From assembly GCA_947624685.1 (NCBI GenBank), contig CANQLJ010000001.1, positions 105,922-169,921 on the forward strand: a DNA stretch of 64,000 bases, in the 5' to 3' direction. The notes beneath the pieces are model-generated. The model was given only the letters and a program-made list of their open reading frames with translations, ran no database searches and was not told the DNA's origin. Numbering within the stretch: position 1 is the first letter of the stretch; the number at the start of each line of letters is the position of its first letter. This document shows, piece by piece, positions 18,126 through 26,230 of the stretch. Made by a program: the position numbers and the translations under genes. Origin of the DNA: Candidatus Gastranaerophilales bacterium (lineage in GTDB: Bacteria > Cyanobacteriota > Vampirovibrionia > Gastranaerophilales > Gastranaerophilaceae).

Positions 18126-20180
18126 TTACAACTTCTCAAAATCACATATGGCGCTAAATTTTTCGTTTAATTTTGAAAGAAGCGAAAGCCGGTTATTTTT
18201 GATTTTTTCATCTTTATCCATAACCAAAACTTTGTCGAAAAAGTCACTTGTGGGTTTAATTAGGGTATATAAAGATTTAATATAGTCTTCAATATTACCT
18301 GGAGCCGCAAAATCCCCGTTTATCGCTTCATATAGCGCTTTTTCCTCATCTAAAACAAACAAAGAACTATCGGGCGCCTGATTTATTTCGTCTTTTAAAA
18401 TCCTTTTTGTTCGATTAGCGTTTTCTTTTAAAAGGTTAAATTCGCCATTTTGACGATAGTCTGTGAGGATTTTTGCTTTTTTAATAAATTGAGAAAGATT
18501 TTCTAAAGGATTAGAGGAAATTATTGAATTTATTACGTTTGAATCAAATTCTTTTTCAAACATAAACAGAAGTCTTTGATTGAAAAAGTCGTTCAAATCG
18601 GCCAATAATTCATCGTTTACGCTAAAAGAAAATTCTTTTGAAAAGAGTTCAAGACTGTATGAGATTAATTTTGACAGGTCAATTTTGAGGTTTTTTTCTA
18701 AAATTATTCTCATAACCCCAATTGCCGCCCTTCTTAATGCCAGAGGGTCGTTAGAGCCCGTGGGGCGCTTTTTTTTGTTGTCTTGGGTTGAGATAAAAAG
18801 AGCGCAAATTGTGTCGATTTTATCGGCAATTGAGACAATTTGCCCCACAATATCATTTGGTAATGGCGCATTTGCCGCAAGCGGGAAATAGTGCTCGCAG
18901 ATGCCTTTTGCGACATTTTCTTTTTCACCGTCGATTAGAGCATAGTTTTCTCCTATAAAACCTTGAAGCTCGGTAAATTCAAAAACAAGCTTTGTCGAAA
19001 GGTCGCATTTACAAAGTTTTGCACATCTTAAGATGTCTTGATTATCGCTAACACCAAGCATTTCAGATAAATAAGAAGACAATTTCATTATACGGTTGGT
19101 TTTGTCCAAAAGCGTGCCGAGGCCTTTTTGGAAGGTCATGCCCGATAATTTATCGAATTTGTCGATTAATTTTGTTTTTGTGTCTTCCTGATAAAAGAAA
19201 ACGCCGTCTTCAAGCCTTGCACAAATTACTCTTTGATTTCCGGCTTTGATGTTTGAAAAATCGTCATTTACATAGTTTGCCATCGTGATAAATTTGTTTG
19301 ACAATTGATTGTCGTTTTGCCAAAGCGGAAAATACCTTTGATGGGTCGACATAACCGTCGTTGTGACAATTGAAGGGATTTGAAGATATTTTTTGTCAAA
19401 TTCGCACAATATCGCAACGGGCCATTCGGTTATATATGTAACTTCTTCAAGAAGCTCTTCCATATCGTCAAATTTGATTTTCAAGCTGTTCTCATTAGCG
19501 CAAATGGTTGCAAGCTCAACTATTTTTGCTTTTCTTTCTTTGGGGTCTGCTATAACATTTGCACTTTTTAGGATTTCAAGGTAATTTTTAGGTTCATCTA
19601 TTGTTATATAGCGGTTTTGGGAGTATCTGTGGCCTTGAGTTTTGTTAGTTGCAACTTTATCTAATACTTTTAAATCAACAATATCAGAGCCAAAAAGCGC
19701 AACAATACCTTCTATCGGGCGGGAGAATTTTTCGCTGTTATAACCCCAGCGCATAAAATGCGCCCCTTGAAGTTTTAAAATAAGGCTTTCAATGTTGTTT
19801 TTCAAAATATCAACGGTGTTTTGCCCTTTGATTTCGACTTTTGCCCAAATATAATCGTCCTTTTCGTACAATTGAGATAATTCAACGTTATTTTTCTTCG
19901 CAAAACCGACAGCCGCAGAGGTATAATCACCCTTTTCATCTTTTGCGATTTTTAATATCGGGCCTTTAATGTCCTTTGAGAGAGTATTTTGACACACATC
20001 CAAATCATTTACCAAAACTGCAAGGCGTCTTGGTGTTCCATAGGTTTTTATTTCGCCAAAAGACAATGCGTTTTCGCTAAATAATTTTTCAAAAGAGCTT
20101 TTTAACTGCGTCATTGCGCTATCAATAAATTTATAGGGAAGCTCTTGAACCAATATTTCCAATAAAAAATCTTTTTTCAT
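18126..20180 (-). CDS. glyS: Glycyl-tRNA synthetase beta subunit
   Basis: Beta chain of the bacterial-type alpha2beta2 glycyl-tRNA synthetase, which charges tRNA-Gly. The start (KKDFLLEILVQELPYKFI), THQRYFPLW, and KRPTGSNDPLALRRAAIGV segments are diagnostic, and 684 aa is the family size. The alpha subunit gene glyQ is not in this window, so the two are unlinked here or glyQ lies outside. The 166 bases after its stop are T-rich with no clear hairpin. Confidence 0.96.
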   Translation of the reverse strand: MKKDFLLEILVQELPYKFIDSAMTQLKSSFEKLFSENALSFGEIKTYGTPRRLAVLVNDLDVCQNTLSKDIKGPILKIAKDEKGDYTSAAVGFAKKNNVELSQLYEKDDYIWAKVEIKGQNTVDILKNNIESLILKLQGAHFMRWGYNSEKFSRPIEGIVALFGSDIVDLKVLDKVATNKTQGHRYSQNRYITIDEPKNYLEILKSANVIADPKERKAKIVELATICANENSLKIKFDDMEELLEEVTYITEWPVAILCEFDKKYLQIPSIVTTTVMSTHQRYFPLWQNDNQLSNKFITMANYVNDDFSNIKAGNQRVICARLEDGVFFYQEDTKTKLIDKFDKLSGMTFQKGLGTLLDKTNRIMKLSSYLSEMLGVSDNQDILRCAKLCKCDLSTKLVFEFTELQGFIGENYALIDGEKENVAKGICEHYFPLAANAPLPNDIVGQIVSIADKIDTICALFISTQDNKKKRPTGSNDPLALRRAAIGVMRIILEKNLKIDLSKLISYSLELFSKEFSFSVNDELLADLNDFFNQRLLFMFEKEFDSNVINSIISSNPLENLSQFIKKAKILTDYRQNGEFNLLKENANRTKRILKDEINQAPDSSLFVLDEEKALYEAINGDFAAPGNIEDYIKSLYTLIKPTSDFFDKVLVMDKDEKIKNNRLSLLSKLNEKFSAICDFEKL

Positions 20181-20326
20181 AGTAAATAAATTATATTATA
20201 AAAATTTAAAAATTAAAAAATTATATTAAGAAAATGCAACAAAAGAGCATTAAATATCATTAATTTTTTGAAAAATATTTTTTGTTGTGTCAAATTATAT
20301 TATGAGAAGTATTTGGTTTTATAAAA

Positions 20327-21979
20327 ATGCAAAATCTGGATATAGTAGATATTAATGACGAACAAACATATAGCGCTAAGGTTTTGGCAGGAGCACTCAA
20401 CGACCCTCAAACAAGAAAAAGAGGGATGATTGAAATGCTCGGCATAAGCTGCGCAATTAATTATCTTTATGCAAAAAGAATCAAAATCGATACCTCAAGA
20501 AGCGTCTATAAAATCCCTTTACTGTTCGAAGAATTCAAAATCTCGGACATATATTTCGGGAATTATCGAATAGATGTCATCACGCTATATAAAGAAAAAA
20601 ATATCAAAATCCCCAAAATCCACTATGAAATGGACATAATGCCGCATTTTTATTTTATTGTCCAAATAGGTTCAAAAATCCAGGAAGCCAAAATGATTGG
20701 TTTTATTGATGCAAAAGACGTCTTAAAATGTTCGAGCGACTCAAAGTTTTTCTATCCGACTTTGGATTTAATCTTTTCGCTCCAAAGGTTCAGAACCCTT
20801 ACAAAGCGCTCTGTTGCATCGAAAACGCTTCTTGGCAAACACATTGATTGCATGGGATTATTTCTAAAATTCATAGACAACGACCTTTCTTCAGTCTATA
20901 AAAAACAATTAATTCAACATTTAATGAATTGCGACGCTTGCAGAGCCAGATTCATCGACGTCATGGAATTTGAAAGAATCGCTTCGAGCATTCGTTTCTA
21001 CCCCGAATTAGCAAAAAAATACGATAAAGTCCCCACAAAAAACATCGAAACAATAAATAGCGAAAAAAATAAATTCACAACCCTTGAAGAAGAATTAAAT
21101 AAAGTCGTAAACAAAATCAAAACGACCGTGGATAAGGTTTCAAACGAAGTTGAAAACACAATTAGTGAAGATGATTCAGGTGATGAAAGTGAAATTTCAA
21201 AAGACACCCAATCACAAAAAACCTCGCAAACAAACCTCGTAATCCCCAAAAAAGCGCAAAAAGTCTATGATTACATTGTAGATAAAAAAGAATCGAGCAA
21301 AAAAGTCATAGACACTATTTTCAGCGAAAAAATGCCCAAAATCGAGCTTCCTTCGATTAAAACAATCTCAAAAGTAAAATCAAAAAGAAAATTAATCACA
21401 ATCTGTGCGCTGAGCGTAATTATCGGAAGTTTTCTTTTAATTTCATTTATCGGGACAAACCGTGCAATAGAAGAAAATAAACAAATCGCAAACCTTGATC
21501 AGGTTGAACAATATAACCAAAACCAAGACATAGAAAACTATGACAATTTTGACGAAGGGGATTTATTGCCCGCAAGCGAACAGGATATTGACGATTTCAC
21601 GATTCAACGCCCGAGCTTGCCCAAAAGCCCCGGCTATAGCCCTACTATATCAAAATTATCTTGGGAAGCGCCTGAAAACCTTGTCCAAAAAGAAAGCTAC
21701 ACAAAATTTCTTCAATTAATCGGAAAAAATATCAAATTAAATCTTCAAAACGATTTACTTTTAGTCAGCGACATTCCGACAAATAAAACAGTCAAAGTTG
21801 ACATTAATATTGCATCAAACGGAAACGTTAATTCGGTCAAAATGGTTAAATCATCGGGTTCAGAGGCAATTGATAATTCCGTCAAAAAAATAGTCAATGA
21901 AACTCTGACATTTATGAAACCCCCAAGCCACGGGCTTATCGGCAAAACTACCGTTACATTATCATTAGAACTTAATTAA
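20327..21979 (+). CDS. Membrane protein with zinc-finger-like motif and TonB-like C-terminus
   Basis: A 550-aa protein in three parts. The N-terminal ~180 residues are an unrecognised soluble domain. Around residues 190-205 lies an HxxxCxxC motif (HLMNCDAC), as in anti-sigma zinc fingers. A charged linker precedes one membrane segment near residues 355-376 (ITICALSVIIGSFLLISFI). The last ~80 residues resemble a TonB C-terminal domain (VKVDINIASNGNVNSVKMVK). The layout places the finger in the cytoplasm and the TonB-like domain in the periplasm. The CooC-like ATPase gene follows 55 bases later. It might link a cytoplasmic regulator to envelope state; that is inference. Confidence 0.6.
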   Translation: MQNLDIVDINDEQTYSAKVLAGALNDPQTRKRGMIEMLGISCAINYLYAKRIKIDTSRSVYKIPLLFEEFKISDIYFGNYRIDVITLYKEKNIKIPKIHYEMDIMPHFYFIVQIGSKIQEAKMIGFIDAKDVLKCSSDSKFFYPTLDLIFSLQRFRTLTKRSVASKTLLGKHIDCMGLFLKFIDNDLSSVYKKQLIQHLMNCDACRARFIDVMEFERIASSIRFYPELAKKYDKVPTKNIETINSEKNKFTTLEEELNKVVNKIKTTVDKVSNEVENTISEDDSGDESEISKDTQSQKTSQTNLVIPKKAQKVYDYIVDKKESSKKVIDTIFSEKMPKIELPSIKTISKVKSKRKLITICALSVIIGSFLLISFIGTNRAIEENKQIANLDQVEQYNQNQDIENYDNFDEGDLLPASEQDIDDFTIQRPSLPKSPGYSPTISKLSWEAPENLVQKESYTKFLQLIGKNIKLNLQNDLLLVSDIPTNKTVKVDINIASNGNVNSVKMVKSSGSEAIDNSVKKIVNETLTFMKPPSHGLIGKTTVTLSLELN

Positions 21980-22034
21980 TATAGGCATTTTTTCTTTTTT
22001 GTAATATAATTTAAAAAGCAAAAAGGGAAATTAA

Positions 22035-22769
22035 ATGACATCAACAATAGCCTTTATTGGAAAGTCCGGAAGCGGCAAAACAACTGTTGTTCGAAGCTTT
22101 TTGAAGTTGATTAGGAAAAATTTTTCAAAAAGCTCAATACTTCTTGTCGACAACGATTTAAGCTTGGAATTATCACAAAGCTTTGATATAAATACGAAAA
22201 ACACAATCTATGGCGTGAAATCCGGCAAACACGAATATAAGACGGGAATCCCCGAGGGCATGAGCAAACAGGAATTTATCGACTGGGCATTAGAAGACAT
22301 TATTGTCTCAATCGATGAAAACACCGATATAATTGCTTCTTGGCTTGTGACACCAAAGGATTGCAAATGTCCTTCGACAAAACAAGTCCGAGACAGCCTC
22401 TCGAAGCTCATTTTGAGATATGATTTTGTGATTTTTGATTGCGAATATGACCTAAAATACCTAAATTTGCTTGTCGAAGCCAAAATTGACGAAGCAATCA
22501 TCGTATCGAACTGCAAAAAACAAGACTTTTTGCATGCTTTAAAAATTGCGCAAATTTCGAAAAAATTTGCCCATGAAGGTCAATTAGACATAATTTTAAA
22601 TAAAACAACAAAAGAAAAATTAAACTCGCTCAACGATGTTTTAAATAACGAAGAAGCGCATCTTTTGGGGGTTATCGAGGAATTTGAAAATGATATAGAT
22701 TATGAAGCAATAACCCGCTCGCTTGAAAATATGTACCCAAGGATGAATCTTGAGCAAAACGAAATGTAG
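22035..22769 (+). CDS. CooC/MinD-like P-loop ATPase with CxC motif
   Basis: A 244-aa ATPase with Walker A GKSGSGKTT at residues 8-16 and a FDCEYDLKYL segment in the switch/Walker B position. Near residues 114-120 is DCKCPST, a CxC pair recalling the nickel-binding motif of CooC, the maturation ATPase of carbon monoxide dehydrogenase. No CODH or other nickel enzyme gene is nearby, so the partner is unknown. It lies between the TonB-C membrane protein and folD in a tight plus-strand run. Confidence 0.7.
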   Translation: MTSTIAFIGKSGSGKTTVVRSFLKLIRKNFSKSSILLVDNDLSLELSQSFDINTKNTIYGVKSGKHEYKTGIPEGMSKQEFIDWALEDIIVSIDENTDIIASWLVTPKDCKCPSTKQVRDSLSKLILRYDFVIFDCEYDLKYLNLLVEAKIDEAIIVSNCKKQDFLHALKIAQISKKFAHEGQLDIILNKTTKEKLNSLNDVLNNEEAHLLGVIEEFENDIDYEAITRSLENMYPRMNLEQNEM

Positions 22770-22790
22770 GAATTTTTTGGAAAAAACTCT

Positions 22791-23636
22791 ATGGTGCAAA
22801 TTTTAGACGGAAAAATAACGGCAACAAAAATACTGGAAGGACTTAAACAAAAGACTTCGACACTATCTAAAAAGCCCTATTTGGCGGTGATTTTGGCAAA
22901 TGACGACGATTCAAGCAAAATCTACGTTAATTCCAAAGAAAAGACCTCAAACAGCATCGGCTTTAAATCTTGTGTCTATCGTTTCGACAAAAATATCACC
23001 CAAGGTGAATTAATTAAATTAATCCATGAACTCAACCAAAACCCCGATATAAATGGGGTTTTGGTTCAGTTGCCGCTTTATAGTCATCTTGATGAAAATC
23101 AAATTTTAAATTTAATTGACCCTAAAAAAGACGTTGATGGCTTCAATCCTATTAATATCGGGAAATTAAATTCAAACGACAACCCTTATGCCGTCTGCTG
23201 CACGCCAAAAGGGATAGTGAACCTTTTAAGGGCATATAATATAGAGCTTGCGGGAAAGCACGCGGTTGTTGTCGGAAGGTCAAACATCGTAGGAAAACCC
23301 CTATGCTCGCTTTTGACAAATGAAGATGCGACAGTCACTTTAGCCCATTCGAAAACAAAAAATCTTAAGGCAATAACCAAAACCGCCGATATTTTAATAA
23401 GCGCCACTGGAACAACAAATTTAATTACATCCGATATGGTTAAAAAAGGCGCTGTTGTGGTTGATGTCGGGATTGTTCGTATGCCAAACGGAAAAATCAA
23501 AGGCGACGTCGATTTTGAAAAAGTTAAAAATATAGCAAGCTTCATAACCCCCGTCCCGGGAGGCGTCGGGCCGATGACGATAGCGAGCCTTATGGAAAAC
23601 ACTTTTGAATTATATCTGAAACAAAACGGGATTTAG
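22791..23636 (+). CDS. folD: Bifunctional methylene-THF dehydrogenase / methenyl-THF cyclohydrolase
   Basis: Interconverts 5,10-methylene- and 10-formyl-tetrahydrofolate for purine and formyl-Met synthesis. It shows KDVDGFNPINIGKL, the nucleotide-binding VVGRSNIVGKPL and the C-terminal PVPGGVGPMTIASLMENT. The catalytic lysine region (KIYVNSKEKTSNSIGF) has the expected spacing. Length 281 aa is normal. Its stop is three bases before alr. Confidence 0.96.
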   Translation: MVQILDGKITATKILEGLKQKTSTLSKKPYLAVILANDDDSSKIYVNSKEKTSNSIGFKSCVYRFDKNITQGELIKLIHELNQNPDINGVLVQLPLYSHLDENQILNLIDPKKDVDGFNPINIGKLNSNDNPYAVCCTPKGIVNLLRAYNIELAGKHAVVVGRSNIVGKPLCSLLTNEDATVTLAHSKTKNLKAITKTADILISATGTTNLITSDMVKKGAVVVDVGIVRMPNGKIKGDVDFEKVKNIASFITPVPGGVGPMTIASLMENTFELYLKQNGI

Positions 23637-23639
23637 ACT

Positions 23640-24791
23640 ATGCAAAATTTTAGAGGCACATTAATCAACAAAAACAGGGATGCTTGGGTTGAAATTAACC
23701 TTGGCAATTTGGAATATAACGTTTTAAAAATCAAAGAATTTTTACAAAAAAATTGCCCGTCCATGCCCGAACTTTTTGCGGTAATTAAAGCGGACGGCTA
23801 TGGCCATGGTTCAATTATGTGTGCGCCTACGTTAATTGCCTGCGGGATAAAGTATTTTGGCGTCGCAAGCATCGATGAAGGAATTGAACTGAGAGAAAAT
23901 AAAATCAAAGAGCCGGTTTTGGTTTTGGGCGCAAGTCCTCTTTGGGCAATGGAAAACGCGATTAAATATGATATTTGCGTCTCGATTTTCAACGATGAAC
24001 ACCTCGAGATGGCTCACCAGCTCTATCAAAGGCTGAACAAAAAGCTCCAAGTCCACATCAAGCTCGATACCGGCATGAATCGAATCGGGATAAACAAGGA
24101 AGATTCCATGCCCTTTATAAAAAAGGTTTTAAGCGCTCCTTATATCGATTTAAAAGGGATTTTCACGCATTTTGCCGATGTTGAAAACGAAAAGCTTTTT
24201 AAAAGACAATTGAGCGAATTTCAAACGATAATTGAACCGTTTAGGGATGAATTTAAAAAAAGAGGGGTCAAAATCCACTGTCTTAATTCCGCCGGCGCCT
24301 TTTCATACAGCTCTTATTGCTATGATATGGTGCGTTTGGGAATAATCATCTGGGGCTTAAGCCCGTATGAAAAAGAAAACGAAAACTGCCCCAAACTCTT
24401 AAACGTCATGGGTTTAAAAGCGAGAATCACAAACATCCACACATTAAAAAAAGGCGACGGCATAAGCTATGGCCACGCCTTTATCGCCCAAAAAGATACT
24501 AAAATCGCCACAATTCCGATAGGATATGCTGACGGCATCGCGCGAAAGCTCTCGGGACAGATTAAAGTAACCCTAAACGGCAAAACAATCAGACAAATCG
24601 GCAGGATAACGATGGATCAGATGATGTTTGATGTTGATGATGTTGAATGTAAAAAAGGCGACATAATTACGCTTTTGGGCGAAGAAAACAAGGAAGATTC
24701 AATCGACACTTGGGCAAAAAAGCTCGGCACAATTAACTATGAGCTCACATGCAGGCTCAAAATGCGGCTTCCCAGAATCTATGTAAGATAA
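23640..24791 (+). CDS. alr: Alanine racemase
   Basis: PLP enzyme making D-alanine for peptidoglycan. The PLP lysine sits in FAVIKADGYGHG (about residue 50), and the second catalytic base tyrosine region reads GISYGHAF with IGYADGIARKL after it. The 383-aa length is standard. It follows folD with a three-base gap and probably shares its transcript. Confidence 0.95.
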   Translation: MQNFRGTLINKNRDAWVEINLGNLEYNVLKIKEFLQKNCPSMPELFAVIKADGYGHGSIMCAPTLIACGIKYFGVASIDEGIELRENKIKEPVLVLGASPLWAMENAIKYDICVSIFNDEHLEMAHQLYQRLNKKLQVHIKLDTGMNRIGINKEDSMPFIKKVLSAPYIDLKGIFTHFADVENEKLFKRQLSEFQTIIEPFRDEFKKRGVKIHCLNSAGAFSYSSYCYDMVRLGIIIWGLSPYEKENENCPKLLNVMGLKARITNIHTLKKGDGISYGHAFIAQKDTKIATIPIGYADGIARKLSGQIKVTLNGKTIRQIGRITMDQMMFDVDDVECKKGDIITLLGEENKEDSIDTWAKKLGTINYELTCRLKMRLPRIYVR

Positions 24792-24822
24792 TTTACAATA
24801 ACTTAACAAAATTAAAAAAATA

Positions 24823-24849
24823 TTGTCACAACAAGATAAATTGTGATAA
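24823..24849. promoter_or_regulatory. Inverted repeat upstream of gcvH
   Basis: TTGTCACAA and TTGTGATAA form an eight-of-nine inverted repeat with a nine-base spacer, about 45 bases before the gcvH ATG. It could be an operator; there is no direct evidence of a regulator. Confidence 0.25.
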
Positions 24850-24895
24850 ATAAATTAATAAAACGATTTATAGCCATTGTCAAATAGGAGAAAAG

Positions 24896-25279
24896 ATGAA
24901 TAACGTACCCGAGGGGATATTGTGCTCTCAGACTAACGAATGGGTTTTAGAAGAAGGAAATGACATATTTTCAATCGGCCTAAGCGATATTTATGTTGAA
25001 AAAATGGGCGATATAGTGTTTGTCGAATTGCCCGAAGTCAATCAACATTACAAAAAAGACGAAGCTTTTGCCACAATTGAATCCGTGAAAAACGCTTATG
25101 AGATTTTTATGCCCATATCGGGCAGAGTCGTTGAAATCAATGAAAATCTCATAAATTCGCCCGAATTAATCAACGAAGACGCTTTTGCTTCTTGGCTTAT
25201 TAAAATCAAGGCAGACGACTTTCAAAACGAATCTCAGGGGCTTTTAGATTATGATGATTACAGAGACGAGGTTCAATAA
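24896..25279 (+). CDS. gcvH: Glycine cleavage system H protein
   Basis: Lipoyl carrier protein of the glycine cleavage system, or a lipoate-relay H-like protein. The lipoylated lysine lies in ATIESVKNAYEIFMPISG, the family signature, and the protein is 127 aa as expected. A GGAGAAAAG site precedes the ATG. The gcvT, gcvP and lipoate genes are not in this window, so whether it serves glycine cleavage or only lipoyl transfer is open. Confidence 0.92.
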   Translation: MNNVPEGILCSQTNEWVLEEGNDIFSIGLSDIYVEKMGDIVFVELPEVNQHYKKDEAFATIESVKNAYEIFMPISGRVVEINENLINSPELINEDAFASWLIKIKADDFQNESQGLLDYDDYRDEVQ

Positions 25280-25356
25280 TTAACCGAAAAATTAAATAAT
25301 TGTCTAATGTTTAAAACCTCTTTTTAAATTATAAGTTATTTTAAAAGGAGGTTTTT

Positions 25357-25620
25357 ATGTGTAAAACTTATGACGCGATTTATGAAATTGCAAAATACGT
25401 TGAATCGGATATTTTGATTTGTAAAACCGAACATGCGGTTTTTGAGGGCCAGCTCCACAAATGCGACTGCTATTCCAATGACTGTAAGTGTGAAGATGGT
25501 ATTGTAACATTAAAAGATGTCGTTGTGACTTGCGATGACGGCCAAAAGCACGAATTTAGATGGATGAATATAAGCTCTAAACATATCGTCGCTTTTTCAT
25601 TCAAATGCTGCCAATTATAG
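25357..25620 (+). CDS. Cys-rich 87-aa protein
   Basis: Unrecognised small protein. Residues 36-46 hold a dense cysteine cluster (CDCYSNDCKC), and there are other cysteines near both ends (MCKTYD, KCCQL), suggesting metal binding or disulfides. A strong AAGGAGG site lies just upstream. There is no signal peptide. Its stop codon is buried in a perfect 12-bp hairpin. It follows gcvH by about 80 bases. Confidence 0.6.
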   Translation: MCKTYDAIYEIAKYVESDILICKTEHAVFEGQLHKCDCYSNDCKCEDGIVTLKDVVVTCDDGQKHEFRWMNISSKHIVAFSFKCCQL

Positions 25621-25639
25621 CCTCCTTGGCTATAATTGG
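25611..25639 (+). terminator. Perfect 12-bp hairpin overlapping a stop codon
   Basis: CCAATTATAGCC and GGCTATAATTGG pair perfectly around TCCTT. The hairpin includes the TAG of the preceding gene. No T run follows, so it may act as a 3' stabilising structure rather than a classical terminator. Confidence 0.4.
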
Positions 25640-26230
25640 GGATTGATTGATAGCCGGGTTGTTTGCCGAATTGACGGGTTACCTGATAGGTTGGTTGGTT
25701 GGTTGGTTGGTTGGTTGCTTGCTTGGTTGGTTAGTTGGTTGCTTGCTTGGTTGGTTGCTTGCTTGCTTGGTTGGTTGGTTGCTTGCTTGGTTGGTTAGTT
25801 GGTTGGTTGCTTGCTTGGTTGGTTAGTTGGTTGCTTGGTTGGTTAGTTGGTTGCTTGGTTGGTTAGTTGGTTGGTTGCTTGCTTGGTTGGTTAGTTGGTT
25901 GCTTGGTTGGTTGCTTGGTTGGTTACTTGGTTGGTTGTTGATTACTTTATTGGTTACCCGCCTCGCTTGGTTGGCTGGTTGATTGATTGGTTGGTTGACG
26001 GCTTAATAGCTTGATTGGTTGAGACGGCTAAAGTTTATTTAAGATAGGCGTTTTTTGGCTGCTGCCGGGCTTTGGGTATAGGGTTTATTGGGATTATTAG
26101 GATTTAATTAGTGTTTTAATTAAGATTTAGACGGGATATTAGGGGGTACAAGGGATGCAAGTGATACAAGGCAGAATGAATTTCTCAAACTGCCTTGTAA
26201 TTTATTTTTTTAAGTGAATTTTATATTCTA
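25640..26230. other. Convergent gap dominated by a tetranucleotide array
   Basis: No gene seen. It holds the TTGG/TTGC array (25689-25940), a degenerate shoulder to about 26030 with more GGTTGG and GATTGATT, and then ordinary AT-rich sequence up to the end of the minus-strand 901-aa gene. Confidence 0.6.
25689..25940. repeat. Tetranucleotide array of TTGG with TTGC and TTAG variants
   Basis: About 63 consecutive four-base units of the form TTGG, TTGC, TTAG or TTAC, keeping the four-base phase throughout. Variant units themselves recur in blocks such as TTGCTTGCTTGGTTGGTTAG. The plus strand offers many GGTTGG tracts that could fold into two-tier G-quadruplexes. Confidence 0.85.

Noticed and set aside
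25689..25940. Repeat array considered as CRISPR
   Set aside because: The unit is four bases with no unique spacers; it is a microsatellite, and no cas gene is nearby.
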